DNA of 64,000 bases from Paraburkholderia sp. CNPSo 3272 (GCF_024206495.1 NZ_JAMBPQ010000011.1:1-64000), one strand, 5' to 3'; positions 9,958 through 19,410 are shown, counted from the stretch's first letter. Notes: a model not told the origin generated them from the letters alone. Program-made: numbers and translations.

Positions 9958-11430
9958 GATACCTGGTAGTATTGAATAATACAAACTTTGGGCGACCGTG
10001 ATGAGAGAAGACGTCGACGAATTTGACGCGTATCTGAATCATCTAGCGCAGGCGTTGGGGCACGCCGATCGCCATGCCGGCCTCAAGGGTTACTGTTCGG
10101 GCCTGGCAATGCCGTTGTCACGCAAGAGCGTCGAGCCAATGGCTGCGCATATTGCTCCCCTTCACGCGAGCGCGAAACACCAGTCACTCCACCATTTTGT
10201 GGCCAAGGCAGAATGGTCTGACCGGGCGGTTCTGCATCGGGTGCGCGAATGGGTGATGCCCGCCTTGGGCCTGCACACTGCTGAAGAGGCTGGCTATTAC
10301 TGGATTATTGACGACACATGCTTCCCGAAGAAAGACAAGCATTCGGTCGGCGTAGCGCGGCAATATTGTGGGCAATTGGCCAAACAGGATAACTGCCGGA
10401 TCGCCGTGAGCCTGTCGATCGCGACGCAACGCGGCAGCCTGCCGATTGCCTGGCAGCTGTATCTCCCCAAGGAATGGATTGACGACCGGGAACGAGCGCG
10501 TCGCGCGGGCATTCCTGACGATCTCGCCTTCGAGACCAAGCCACAGATTGCGCTGGCCCAACTTCGAGAGGCTATAGCATCCGGCGTTGTGCCGGGCATT
10601 GTGCTCGCCGATGCCGGGTACGGCGACGAAACCGCTTTCCGTGAAAGCGTAATTGAACTGGGTTTGTTGTATGCGGTAGGGATCCGGCCGGGCACCTCTG
10701 TTTGGGCACCTGGTACTGCGCCGCTTCCACCCAAGCCCTGGAGCGGGCGCGGCAAGCCACCGGCATTGCTGCGCCGTGCGCCCGGCCACGAGCCGATTGT
10801 GGTGAAGGAGCTGGTCATGCAATTACCCGTGGACGTCTGGCAGACCGTAACCTGGCGGGAAGGCAGCAACGCGGCACTTTCCTTACGCTTTGCCGCCGTG
10901 CGGGTTCGTCCCGCACATCGCGACACTTGGCGAAGTGCCGTTCGCGACGAAGAATGGCTGCTTATTGAATGGCCTGATGGCGATACGAAGTCGCTCAAAT
11001 ATTTTCTCACTACTGCACCCGAGGAGGCGACCCTCGAGCAGCTTGTGTTCGTGACCAAGATGCGTTGGCGCATCGAGCGCGACTATCAGGACCTGAAACA
11101 GGAGTTCGGGCTCGGTCACTATGAAGGGCGAGGCTGGCGTGGCTTTCACCATCACGCCACACTGAGTATCGCTTCGTATGGGTTTCTGATGGCTCAACGA
11201 CTAAGAATGCAATCAGATGGACGTGGTAAAAAAACTTCCTTGAACGCGCGCTGCCTGTCCTTCCCCCGGATTACATCCCCCGGGGCAGTCCAGCGCGCTC
11301 AACGCCACGTTCCTGATTCCATTGCTACGTTGCGTATCCTACTCGGTCAAAGGCTCATGCAACGATGCCACTCTTCCTGTACAACAATCGAGCGCGCAAC
11401 TAGTTTTATGACACAGTGACACTTCTATGG
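9958..11430 (+). mobile_element. IS701-family insertion sequence, copy 2
   Basis: The left tip GATACCTGGTAGTATTGAAT at 9958 equals that of copy 1. The right end is estimated near 11430, just after the transposase stop; no matching inverted repeat was found there, so this end is uncertain. The element has split the neprosin gene. With copy 1 it forms an inverted pair around nifHDK. Confidence 0.75.
9998..11419 (+). CDS. IS701-family transposase
   Basis: The 473-residue product contains the DDE-domain segments WIIDDTCFPKKD, VLADAGYGDETAFRES and KMRWRIERDYQDLKQEFGLG. The C-terminal 60 residues may be partly out of frame: another frame reads LPVLPPDYIPRGSPAR, a more typical tail, before the main frame resumes at RAQRHVPDSIATLR. 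So a pair of small indels may have altered the tail without stopping the frame. Activity is uncertain. Confidence 0.85.
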   Translation: MMREDVDEFDAYLNHLAQALGHADRHAGLKGYCSGLAMPLSRKSVEPMAAHIAPLHASAKHQSLHHFVAKAEWSDRAVLHRVREWVMPALGLHTAEEAGYYWIIDDTCFPKKDKHSVGVARQYCGQLAKQDNCRIAVSLSIATQRGSLPIAWQLYLPKEWIDDRERARRAGIPDDLAFETKPQIALAQLREAIASGVVPGIVLADAGYGDETAFRESVIELGLLYAVGIRPGTSVWAPGTAPLPPKPWSGRGKPPALLRRAPGHEPIVVKELVMQLPVDVWQTVTWREGSNAALSLRFAAVRVRPAHRDTWRSAVRDEEWLLIEWPDGDTKSLKYFLTTAPEEATLEQLVFVTKMRWRIERDYQDLKQEFGLGHYEGRGWRGFHHHATLSIASYGFLMAQRLRMQSDGRGKKTSLNARCLSFPRITSPGAVQRAQRHVPDSIATLRILLGQRLMQRCHSSCTTIERATSFMTQ

Positions 11431-11826
11431 GGCAATAGAAGTCAAGCCCTTTCGCGATCCAATTTTCCGTCAGTTATCTCCCATTCGAGAGCGTGACAGG
11501 TTATCCACGGCCGGCCGGCGGGTCGCCTGTTACGACCAGGACGCTGGCCGGCGGTGGATAACCTGCTCGATTCAGATGTTCTGCAATCCTCCATATCAAG
11601 CGAGAACAGTAGTGAGGTCGGGGTGTCTGAAGTCCGGACACTTGACCGGACCAACTTCTATCCGTGCTGGCACTAGACCAGGCACCACATACCGCATGTG
11701 CAAGGCGCTGGAACCACCCCATTACAGACGCGCCCCATCTAGAACTACGGTTACCTGCGAAGGTAACCCTCTCACTGTCCGGGCGCGCCGAACCTTCAAA
11801 CGCTGTTGCCGCTCGACGTTGGCTAC
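11431..11826. other. Element-derived non-coding stretch between IS701 and IS110
   Basis: No convincing gene was found. The stretch holds two inverted repeats: 12-base arms CAGGTTATCCAC at 11497-11508 and its complement at 11554-11565, and a tight hairpin GGTTACCT-gcga-AGGTAACC at 11749-11768. The right part (about 11690-11826) is probably the 3' flank of the IS110 element. Confidence 0.5.
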
Positions 11827-12966
11827 TCAGGTCGCTGTCACCTTCTTCGCAGGGGGCTTGAGGGTTGCCCCGAGGGGAATCTCGCCGAATTCCAGATAGC
11901 GCCATAGCGCGATCACGAGACGTCTCGCAAGCGCCACAATACCGATGCGTCGCACGCGCTTGCCGCCGCCGGCAAAGCGCTCGTTGAACCAGCAGCTTAG
12001 CTGGCTGCTGCGCTGGAAGCGCAACCAGCTCCACGCCAGTTCCACCATCAGCCATCGGGCTCGCTTGTTGCCGATCTTGCTGATGCCCTGCTCAACTTCA
12101 CTGGTGCCGCTGGCATAGGGCGTCGGGGCCAGGCCCAGGCAGCCGGCCACTTCACGGCGGTTGTGAAACTGCCGCCAACCGAACAGTTCCCTGATCAGGA
12201 CCCAGGCACTGCCGGTTCCGATACCCGCAAGGCGCGCGAGCTGTGCAATCGCGGGTTGCGCACCGCTGCGCACCTCGCGCTGCTGCTGTACCTCGAGCGC
12301 CCTGATCTGCCTGGCAGCGAGCAACAGCCGTTCGATCTCCGCGCGCAGGGCTGGCAACAGCTGCGCGGTGTGCTGCGCCTACCAGTGCGCCCACGCGCGG
12401 CCACCGATTCGCTCGGGCCGCAGGTTGTGGAGTACCAGCAGCGAGCGGATGCGGTTGCTGTGGGCAGTGCGCTCCTGGCGCAGGCGATCGAGTTCACGGT
12501 GTACTCGCCGCTCATCTTCCTGTTCGGGGGTGGGGATACGTGCGACCGCCCAAACGCGGCGCTCACCGCCGTAGTAGCGCATCAGCATTGACAGCAGCGT
12601 GTCGCTGTCGAGACGGTCGGTCTTGGCGCGACGTCTGCGCCGGTTCACTTCGATACTGGCTGAATCCACCACCATGTTCGTGATCTGATGTGCTTCCAGG
12701 CAGCGGTGCAGCCAGAAGCCGTCACGCCCGGCTTCATAACAGCTGCGCACCAGGACATCAGTGGCCAGATGAAAGCGCGCTTTGGCCTTAGAAATCGCCG
12801 TGAAGACTGCGGCCGTCTCGCCGGCGGCCACCGTGCAGCGGCTCTGCGCGCGCACCCCATCGCCCAGCGAAAGCTTCCAGCTCCTGTCACCCAGTTCAAA
12901 GGCGACATACAGCGATCCGGTGATGGTTGTATCTTGCCCGTGAGGGGCTGTGCGAGGCGCATTCAT
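11827..12966 (-). pseudogene. IS110-family transposase, frameshifted
   Basis: The N-terminal half (12966 to 12379) begins MNAPRTAPHGQDTTITGSLYVAFELG and has the DEDD-type region DSASIEV...AKTDRLDSDTL. The C-terminal half (12357 to 11827) carries LARLAGIGTGSAWVLIRELFGW and the conserved serine region SEVEQGISKIGNKRARWLMVELAW of IS110/IS116/IS902 transposases. The halves lie in different frames, with the break near 12370. A single indel would rejoin them. The element ends near 13050 on its 5' side, where neprosin coding sequence resumes. Confidence 0.8.
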
Positions 12967-13065
12967 TTGCGTACTCCTCTCGGAAAACGGGTGTCGGAAT
13001 CCTCGTTTTACTCAAGGAGGCTTACTTCCGCGGCCCCTCCATAGTATCTAGGCTCCCGTCAGGCA

Positions 13066-13885
13066 GCGAATCCGCGAGCGCACCCTTTATCGCGAGTCAA
13101 TTACTCTCGCGGATTCTTATGCACACAAATATGCGACATTCGTGCAAAACGTGGAGAACCTCGGAGGCAACGTCACATTCAATGTCCGGAATCCGAAAGT
13201 GGATGCTGCAGCGGGTCAGTATTTCAGTTTGTCCCAGATCTGGATCCTTGGTGGAGACAGAGCCTGCGGTGCAAACCCTCTTCAGTCAGAAGAGACCGGC
13301 TGGGTAGTCTCTCCTTCCATGTTTGCGGACAATCTGCCGCACTTCTTCATATACAGCACCGCCGATAACTACGCGAACACCGGATGCCGGAACAACAGCC
13401 GCGGGTTTCGTGCAGATTTCGGAGAAAGCGGTGCTCGGGGGCGCGTTAGTTGACGTCAGTTTTCCCGGCGGTCAACAGCACGAGTTCAGTGCCGAAATCG
13501 TCGCTACGCACACGGGAACTGGTGGCTCTTTCGTAACGGCGTCGCGATTGGTTACTACCCCGCGGAGCTCTATCAAAGCGGACAGAACAGTCATAACGCG
13601 ACGTCGATTGGGTTTGGAACAGAAACAACTGGGCTTACGTCTTGGCCAGGCGCGGGTAGTGGTAATTGGGAGAGTCAACTATATGGCCATGCAGCTTATC
13701 AGCGCAACCTCTACTACTACAAGGCCTGGGATGATCCGCACTTGTGGGGACAATCGAGTTGCTACCACGCGGCCGGGCCATTCAGCAACGGAGATGGCGG
13801 TAATATTCCCGCCGATAACCACGATCCGAGTTGGTGGACCCGATACACCTTCGTTGGTGGCCCGGGCGGAACACAGTGCAGATGA
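13066..13885 (+). pseudogene. Neprosin-family (DUF239) gene, 3' part with two frameshifts
   Basis: From about 13066 the frame reads RTLYRESITLADSYAHKYAT, then VENLGGNVTFNV and FSLSQIWILGG, typical neprosin-domain sequence. Near 13410 it must shift into the frame encoding GFVQISEKAVLGGALVDV, and near 13515 back to the first frame encoding NWWLFRNGVAIGYYPAELY and, to the stop at 13885, DPSWWTRYTFVGGPGGTQCR. With the part at 9251-9957 this makes one split gene. The two indels cancel each other but garble about 35 codons. The product is therefore lost. Confidence 0.8.
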
Positions 13886-14174
13886 AGACGGCATAGAGCG
13901 CGCGATTAGTATTGTTCTATGATGCATAGCACCGCCTGACGTCCCGAGGCTTCGCGCTAGCGAGGTTTCCACATGTTGCGTTTGGCAATTGGTTCATCGA
14001 GGCCTTCTATGTGCGCGATGCCGAACGAGGCGGAGAGCTCACCCGGTGCCAGCCTTAAACTGCACACGAGAACCGCTCGACACCGACGCTCAAACCACCT
14101 TCCTGTCACCCAAAACAGGTATTGTAATTCGTAGGCCAAGCGTTCGCCGTCACTGACTAATTGCGTACGTCCGC
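13886..14174. other. Spacer between neprosin remnant and nifB operon end
   Basis: No gene or clear signal was seen. It separates two converging units (plus-strand neprosin remnant, minus-strand nifB operon). Confidence 0.4.
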
Positions 14175-14468
14175 TTACCGATATTCTGCACCGTCCTCTT
14201 CACGTCGAGTCAGGTTGATATCGGCAAATACAGGCAAGGCCCTAAGCCGGCCACGGTAATTCAACGTGCAGTCTATGGGATGGGGCGTGCAGGGTGCGCT
14301 GGTAATTGCGTCACCCGTCCCAATGCCCAGCACACGCAGGGCCATCGAGCTGCCAAGCGTCGAGTCACCGCGACAACGGCATCCTCTAACGACTCGAAAG
14401 CCCGCGAAAACAACCTGGATCGTCGTGGTCCGGTAGGCCAGCTCGCGTGCGATTTCTTCAGTCGCCAT
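14175..14468 (-). CDS. Small protein of unknown function at the end of the nifB operon
   Basis: A 97-residue frame starts with ATG at 14468, overlapping the previous gene by 11 bases, and is preceded by a strong ribosome-binding site (GAGGAGG about 10 bases upstream). These features argue for translation. The sequence has four cysteines and no family I recognise. Composition is less convincing than in the neighbouring genes, so it could also be a decayed frame. Confidence 0.4.
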   Translation of the reverse strand: MATEEIARELAYRTTTIQVVFAGFRVVRGCRCRGDSTLGSSMALRVLGIGTGDAITSAPCTPHPIDCTLNYRGRLRALPVFADINLTRREEDGAEYR

Positions 14469-14736
14469 CGTAAAACGCCTCCTCTGCCAGTATTAGCAGA
14501 TCCGCTTTCGCTGCGTCCGTGGTCACGTTAATGCAAATGCCTGTCCATGTCGCTAGATAGACCCGGCGACCACGGAACTCGAGGAAGGGCTTCTCATCGC
14601 TTAGCTCGACCGCGGTGATCCGAATGATGCGCACCTCGGGATAGCGCTTTCGCCAAATTACCGCGGCTTCCAGCAGCGTCGGTTCGGTACAAACCAGCTC
14701 AGTTATCGCATGAATCTGTTCCACAGTAAGGCCCAT
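14458..14736 (-). CDS. Small nif-associated protein (resembles DUF6129 family)
   Basis: About 92 residues starting MGLTVEQIHAITELV. The pattern of a central AVELSDEKPFLEF segment, a RVYLATW strand, then NVTTDAAKADLLILAEEAF resembles the small proteins that follow nifZ/nifT in other nif clusters. The ATG at 14736 lies one base beyond the nifT stop codon, implying coupled translation; an alternative start at 14751 would overlap nifT. The function of the family is unknown to me. Confidence 0.65.
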   Translation of the reverse strand: MGLTVEQIHAITELVCTEPTLLEAAVIWRKRYPEVRIIRITAVELSDEKPFLEFRGRRVYLATWTGICINVTTDAAKADLLILAEEAFYDGD

Positions 14737-14737
14737 G

Positions 14738-14956
14738 TCATTCGCACCCACCTGACACGCGCCGCGCCTCGACAGTTACCGGAAGCGTGGTGTCGTTCGC
14801 AAGTTCGGGCAACTGAAACTGCCAGCCGTTAGCAAGCGTAATACGTGCACCCCACAGCTGCGCTCCATCGATGGAGACGATTGGCTCCTCGAGATCCTTC
14901 TTCGGAACATAAGCCCTGAATACGCCATTGTCATCCTTTCGGATCGTGACCTTCAC
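14738..14956 (-). CDS. nifT: NifT/FixU protein
   Basis: The 72-residue protein begins MKVTIRKDDNG and contains KKDLEEPIVSIDG, LWGARITLANGWQFQLPEL and TLPVTVEARRV, which is the full NifT/FixU pattern at normal length. Its exact role in nitrogenase maturation is not established. The start codon is GTG, with GGGAG seven bases upstream. It lies 116 bases after nifZ in the nifB operon. Confidence 0.92.
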   Translation of the reverse strand: MKVTIRKDDNGVFRAYVPKKDLEEPIVSIDGAQLWGARITLANGWQFQLPELANDTTLPVTVEARRVSGGCE

Positions 14957-15072
14957 GTTTATATCTCCCGGGTTGGTTAAGCGATTCCCGCCGGACGTAT
15001 GGCTGCGACAACCGGCGGATATGCCGCACGTGCGCAGTACGATGCCGCCTTATCCCACACAAACAGGCTGAG

Positions 15073-15537
15073 TTAAGGGAGTCCACCATCATCGAGCGGC
15101 TCACTAATACGCTCGGCGCTTAGCGTCGGCATCTGCACGCAGTTCTCCTTCTCCATATCGGCGTGCCACGAACCGATCCAGCGAAGCGCGTCGGCGCGCC
15201 TCCCCAGTTGTGCGAGCACGTCCTGCGGCAGGCGGTCGAGCGTGCAGAGCTCCTTCGCGCGCATTCCGACACGGCGGTCTCCTTCGAAAAAGTGAACCGC
15301 ATAGACGTAGAACCGCTGCAGAAACGTGCCGATTGCGCTGACATAACCGGCATCGCCTTGGCTCACGAGCAGTTCCCCCATAGCCTTACCGTTGTATGTA
15401 CCGTCGTTACGAATCACGGCGCGTGAAATCACTCGCTCGCCAACGGCGAACCGCGGTGGAAAAGCGAGTTCGACTGCATCGTCGCTCTCAACGTCCCTCA
15501 CGCCCAGCTCATTTAAATACAGGGATGCACGCTTCAT
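15073..15537 (-). CDS. nifZ: NifZ family protein
   Basis: NifZ helps form the second P-cluster of the MoFe protein. The 154-residue product has the core pattern FPPRFAVGERVISRAVIRND, GELLVSQGDAGYVSAIGTFL and YVYAVHFFEGDRRVGMRAKEL. The N-terminal 25 residues and the tail after residue 120 are extensions compared with the shortest family members. Its ATG overlaps the stop of the preceding HesB/IscA gene by four bases (ATGA), so the two are translationally coupled. Confidence 0.92.
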   Translation of the reverse strand: MKRASLYLNELGVRDVESDDAVELAFPPRFAVGERVISRAVIRNDGTYNGKAMGELLVSQGDAGYVSAIGTFLQRFYVYAVHFFEGDRRVGMRAKELCTLDRLPQDVLAQLGRRADALRWIGSWHADMEKENCVQMPTLSAERISEPLDDGGLP

Positions 15538-15938
15538 GACACCTCCCGCGGCAATGAGTTAAGTCCGCGCCCGATCGCACTCGCGTCGATGCGAGAGACG
15601 CTCGACTTGCCTGCGCCATCGCGCGCGGCGACGCCAAATGCTTGATTGCCGTTGTTGAATGCAAGACCACACCTGTCTTGTGTTTCGACGAAGTCGACGG
15701 TAAAGCCGTCCAGCAACAGCCGACTTTCTGCCGACAAGAAAATCCGCAGTCCATTGATCTCCGTAGTCTCATCACCGGGCTGCGCATCGGCGACGGCGCT
15801 AAGTTCGGCTTCGTATCCGGAGCAACCGCCGGTACTCACACAAATACGGACGCCCGCACCGGATGGCAGCCCGGAAAAGCGCACGATACGGTGCAGGAAC
15901 TTTTCGGCGGCAGGTGTCACTGCAAAATTTGGCAACAT
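15534..15938 (-). CDS. HesB/IscA-type iron-sulfur protein lacking the C-terminal Cys pair
   Basis: The 134-residue protein follows the A-type carrier fold: GVRICVSTGGCSGYEAEL, INGLRIFLSAESRLLLDGFTVDFVE, then GLAFNNGN. In standard IscA/HesB proteins this last segment is followed by a CxC pair (commonly GCGCGSSF) that with the first cysteine binds iron or a cluster. Here the tail reads QAFGVAARDGAGKSS with no cysteine, and is then extended by about 25 residues. The family fit is clear, but cluster binding must differ or be lost. Reading the other two frames across the tail did not restore the motif. It sits between fdxN and nifZ. Confidence 0.85.
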   Translation of the reverse strand: MLPNFAVTPAAEKFLHRIVRFSGLPSGAGVRICVSTGGCSGYEAELSAVADAQPGDETTEINGLRIFLSAESRLLLDGFTVDFVETQDRCGLAFNNGNQAFGVAARDGAGKSSVSRIDASAIGRGLNSLPREVS

Positions 15939-16002
15939 GATTTAGAAATCGTCGAATTGAATAATCGTCGGTAACACTGCGCAAAGCAGCGGAACCGCAG
16001 CG

Positions 16003-16197
16003 CTAGGCCGGCACGATGCACCCGTCCACAGGGCACGCTGCCACGCATTGCGGACTTTCGAATTGCCCTTCGCACACGGTACATTTCCGCGGATCGATTG
16101 CGAAGACGCCGCCTTTCTCGATGATGGCGACGTTTGGGCATTGCGGCTCGCACGCCGAGCAGCCAGTGCAGGCGGAGGCAATGATCTTTAGGGCCAT
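16003..16197 (-). CDS. fdxN: 2[4Fe-4S] ferredoxin of the nifB operon
   Basis: The 64-residue ferredoxin has motif one [12 protein letters not shown] and motif two [18 protein letters not shown], the Cx2C-x8-Cx3C version typical of FdxN/nif ferredoxins. FdxN is thought to feed electrons to nitrogenase or to the radical-SAM enzyme NifB. AAGGAG eight bases upstream supports the ATG at 16197 (MALKIIAS) rather than a GTG three codons earlier. It follows nifB by 67 bases. Confidence 0.93.
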   Translation of the reverse strand: MALKIIASACTGCSACEPQCPNVAIIEKGGVFAIDPRKCTVCEGQFESPQCVAACPVDGCIVPA

Positions 16198-16264
16198 ACC
16201 AGGCACTCCTTGTGATGATTTCCTGTGTAACCGAGCACGTCGTGACGACTACGCTACCTGCCGC

Positions 16265-17866
16265 TCAAACAGGGGCATCTTCGCCCACCCTAGTCAATCC
16301 GATCTGTGGTATTGCCGCGTCGCTGCGGCCCGTGTGGTCAATTTCGCCAGTCGCGAGACGGCCACAATAGTCGGTGAGCCATGCAAGCGCGGCTTTTTCG
16401 ATTGGTTCGTGGGCGTACATATCCACGGGTTCGATTCCCGCTTCTAATAGCGACTTCCGTGGACACAAGCCAATCTTTGCAACCAGCACAGCATGGCAAT
16501 CGTTGATCGCGTGTATGATCGGCACCAAGTCATCCTCAGCGCCATCGCCGCCGCGGCAATAAGCGCCCACGCGGCGGTGCGCGACAAACAGGGCTCCAGC
16601 GGCGCTGACTTGGAAAATCTGGAACTCGGAAACATGGCCGAAATGTGCGTTGACGAGCCCGCCTCCCTTCGTCGCAACGGCAATCCGCACCTCGACATCG
16701 CCTAGCACCCGGGTCGCTCCTGACAAGCCTCGTGTCTTATGTTTCATCTTGCACTCTCCATCGCATTCGGCGTCGACGCGGTGTCGACGTGTACGGCCAA
16801 GCTCAAGCGTGTCCACGGCGTCCAGGTGTTCGATGCTTGCGAGCGAAAACTCGTGATGGCGGTCTTCGCCCAGAAGGCCTACGGCATCTGCACGACATTG
16901 CCGGCAATGGCGCATTAGGGCCGCGCCGCCCATGCAGGCGTCCTGCACGGCCTTCAACTCGCCAGCGGTAGGCTCGCGCTGGCCACGGCCACCGAAATAC
17001 GTGCCGTGCATAGGATCCGAGATCAGCGGCATGATGTTGTGCAAAAATGCCCCCCGCCTCTTTACTTCATGATTCACTTCGACCAGGTGCTCGTCGTTGA
17101 TGCCAGGGATGAGTACCGAGTTGATCTTCGTAAGTACGCCACGCGCGCTCAACATGTCGAGCCCTAGCATCTGACGCTCGTGCAGAATTCGCGCGGCCTC
17201 TTCACCCGTGACTCTTCTGTGATCCCAAAAGATCCACGGATAGATCTTTTCGCCGATGACAGGGTCGACCATGTTGATAGTGATCGTCACGTGATCAATG
17301 CCGTAATCGCAAATTTCGTTGACATAGTCAGGCAGCGAAAGCCCGTTCGTCGAAAGACATAGCTTAATGTCCGGCGTGAGTTCGCGAAGCATACGAAAGG
17401 TGTCGAACGTTTTGTTCGGATTGGCCAGTGCATCCCCCGGGCCCGCGATCCCGACGACAGTCAATTGCGGAATCCTCGAGGCGACGGTCATCACCTTTTT
17501 CACGGCCTGATCCGGCGTGAGCTTCTCTGATACCACACCAGGCCGCGACTCGTTCGAACAATCATACTTTCGGTTGCAGTAGTTGCATTGGATATTGCAG
17601 GCGGGCGCCACTGCGACATGCATGCGCGCATAATGGCGATGCGCTTCTTCCGAATAACACGGGTGATCTCTAACCTTTTCCCACACCTCCACACTGATGT
17701 TTTCTGGTGCGTCGGTCGAACAGCAACTTGACCCGCCTGGTGCGCCATTTGAATCAGAGCGGCCGTATCGGGCAATTGGATCCGCGGCCGACACCGATGG
17801 CATGATGTGTGTGACTCTGGCGCCGTCGGCCAAGATCAGAGCGCCGGCATTTGCGCAATCGTGCAT
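16265..17866 (-). CDS. nifB: FeMo-cofactor biosynthesis radical SAM protein
   Basis: NifB makes NifB-co, the 8Fe-9S-C core of the cofactor. The radical SAM cysteines are in APACNIQCNYCNRKYDC (Cx3Cx2C), followed by SAM-binding VVGIAGPGDALANP and further conserved segments to GTYFGGRGQREPT. The C-terminal domain (from about residue 390) with VATKGGGLVNAHFGHVSEFQIF is the NifX-like cofactor-carrier domain, so this is the long two-domain form (533 residues). The ATG at 17866 has GGAGAG six bases before it; longer starts would overlap the promoter. First gene of nifB-fdxN-HesB-nifZ-nifT. Confidence 0.97.
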   Translation of the reverse strand: MHDCANAGALILADGARVTHIMPSVSAADPIARYGRSDSNGAPGGSSCCSTDAPENISVEVWEKVRDHPCYSEEAHRHYARMHVAVAPACNIQCNYCNRKYDCSNESRPGVVSEKLTPDQAVKKVMTVASRIPQLTVVGIAGPGDALANPNKTFDTFRMLRELTPDIKLCLSTNGLSLPDYVNEICDYGIDHVTITINMVDPVIGEKIYPWIFWDHRRVTGEEAARILHERQMLGLDMLSARGVLTKINSVLIPGINDEHLVEVNHEVKRRGAFLHNIMPLISDPMHGTYFGGRGQREPTAGELKAVQDACMGGAALMRHCRQCRADAVGLLGEDRHHEFSLASIEHLDAVDTLELGRTRRHRVDAECDGECKMKHKTRGLSGATRVLGDVEVRIAVATKGGGLVNAHFGHVSEFQIFQVSAAGALFVAHRRVGAYCRGGDGAEDDLVPIIHAINDCHAVLVAKIGLCPRKSLLEAGIEPVDMYAHEPIEKAALAWLTDYCGRLATGEIDHTGRSDAAIPQIGLTRVGEDAPV

Positions 17867-17908
17867 GGATATCTCTCCGCAATGAACAGTGTGCGTGCCA
17901 TCGCTCAC

Positions 17909-17925
17909 AGCGAAATCCATGCCAA
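17909..17925 (-). promoter_or_regulatory. Probable sigma-54 promoter of the nifB operon
   Basis: Minus-strand TTGGCATGGATTTCGCT has an intact -24 block (TTGGCATG) and the GG-N10-GC spacing; the -12 block TCGCT departs by one base from the usual TTGCT. The predicted start near 17898 would leave a leader of about 30 bases before nifB. Confidence 0.65.
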
Positions 17926-18118
17926 CGCGAAAACGCACGATGTGCGAGCGGACGATACTTGAAGCCGAGAGCATCGCCGTGCTCCGTCGCCATGACACAT
18001 GGGTAGTCCAGCTGCGCTGGCGCTGTGTCTCAGTTCTTATTCATTTGAATTACTCGCGATAAAAGCAACCGCTTCTGCGTGCGCCGATAACCCGATCGGC
18101 CAGGTTCAAGCGCGACAC

Positions 18119-18134
18119 TGTTGGGAATGGGACA
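18119..18134. promoter_or_regulatory. NifA upstream activator site between nifB and nifV
   Basis: TGT-TGGGAATGGG-ACA is a perfect TGT-N10-ACA site. It lies about 95 bases before the nifV -24 element and about 195 bases from that of nifB, so it probably serves nifV and may also serve the divergent nifB operon. No other perfect site was found in this spacer. Confidence 0.8.
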
Positions 18135-18226
18135 TTCCCGACGCGACTTATCACACCACGTACTCAGATTCCCGACATGACGCATTTCAGGGTCAAACAG
18201 AACCGCACTCCGGCCGTAGCATCCCA

Positions 18227-18243
18227 TTGGCACGATGTTTGCA
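18227..18243 (+). promoter_or_regulatory. Sigma-54 promoter of nifV
   Basis: TTGGCACGATGTTTGCA is a perfect match to the sigma-54 consensus in both blocks and in spacing. It lies 31 bases before the nifV ATG, with the NifA site upstream at 18119-18134. This is the best such promoter in the window. Confidence 0.93.
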
Positions 18244-18273
18244 GCGCTATCGACATCTCTCGGGAGACTTGAC

Positions 18274-19410
18274 ATGCATGTTCCAATTATTAATGATACG
18301 ACGCTCCGCGATGGTGAGCAGACTGCAGGTGTTGCATTTCGCGTCGAGGAAAAATGCGCGATCGCGAGCGCCCTGTCTCAGGCCGGCGTGCCGGAACTCG
18401 AAGTCGGGGTTCCCGCAATGGGCGACGAGGAAATGGCGTGCATAGCGGAAATTGCCGGGTTAAATCTCGACTCCCGTATAATCGTTTGGGGACGCCTCAC
18501 CGAAGGCGACCTCGCGGCGGCATTGCGTTGCAATGCCGACATCGTTCACCTCTCCATCCCTGTTTCGGATATTCATCTGCGCCACAAGCTGCAGCAGTCG
18601 CGTACGTGGGTTCTGAGTCAAATTGCGCGAGTTGTCGACATAGCAATCGGAAGTCGCGCAACGATTTCTCTCGGCATGGAAGACGCCTCGCGCGCGGATC
18701 CTTCATTTGTCATCGAAGTGGCTCAATGCGCACAGCAGCACGGGGTTCAGCGCTTGCGTTTCGCAGACACGGTTGGCGTGCTGGATCCGTTTGAGACATA
18801 CCACGCGATTGCGGCGCTGCGCGTTGCCGTGGACCTCGAGATCGAAATCCATGCGCACGACGATCTCGGGCTGGCCACAGCCAACACGTTAGCGGCCCTT
18901 GCGGCAGGCGCAACACATGCCAGCACCACAGTCAACGGTCTTGGCGAGCGAGCCGGCAACGCGGCGCTAGAGGAAGTCGTGATGGGAGCACGTCATCTTC
19001 TGCGACGAGATACGGGGGTCGACACTAAAGCGCTGCCCGCTATTTCGTCGCTGGTCGAACATGCGTCGGGCCGAGCCGTCTCCTTTGGAAAAAGCATCGT
19101 CGGTAGAGGCGTTTTTACTCACGAAGCGGGAATTCACACGGACGGCCTTACCAAACACGTCGCAACCTACGCAGGATTCGATCCCGCAGAGGTGGGCCGG
19201 CAACGGTCTACGGTGCTCGGCAAACATTCTGGGTCTCAAGGCGTGCGTGACGCATATGACGCTTTGGGCCTGAAGGTATCGGAGCGGCTTGTGCCGCTAC
19301 TGCTACCGCGCATCCGCGCCTTCGCCACGCAACATAAGCAGCCGCCTAGCGCAATCGATCTCCGCCGCTTTTTAAGTGAGTCACGGAGCACGCTAGTCAG
19401 AGCGTCCTGA
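18274..19410 (+). CDS. nifV: Homocitrate synthase
   Basis: NifV condenses acetyl-CoA and 2-oxoglutarate to homocitrate, the organic ligand of FeMo-cofactor. The 378-residue product has the DRE-TIM motif [16 protein letters not shown] near the N-terminus, the metal-binding [17 protein letters not shown] and the [15 protein letters not shown] segment. Its length is normal for NifV. CGGGAG precedes the ATG at 18274. Many legume symbionts lack nifV and obtain homocitrate from the plant; its presence suggests that this strain can build the cofactor without that supply. nifW and fixABCX follow on the same strand. Confidence 0.95.
   Translation: MHVPIINDTTLRDGEQTAGVAFRVEEKCAIASALSQAGVPELEVGVPAMGDEEMACIAEIAGLNLDSRIIVWGRLTEGDLAAALRCNADIVHLSIPVSDIHLRHKLQQSRTWVLSQIARVVDIAIGSRATISLGMEDASRADPSFVIEVAQCAQQHGVQRLRFADTVGVLDPFETYHAIAALRVAVDLEIEIHAHDDLGLATANTLAALAAGATHASTTVNGLGERAGNAALEEVVMGARHLLRRDTGVDTKALPAISSLVEHASGRAVSFGKSIVGRGVFTHEAGIHTDGLTKHVATYAGFDPAEVGRQRSTVLGKHSGSQGVRDAYDALGLKVSERLVPLLLPRIRAFATQHKQPPSAIDLRRFLSESRSTLVRAS

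Noticed and set aside
10297..11073. Long minus-strand frame of 258 residues
   Set aside because: It lies wholly opposite the IS701 transposase, and a similar shadow frame appears opposite copy 1. Its sequence is arginine- and serine-rich low-information sequence typical of an antisense frame.
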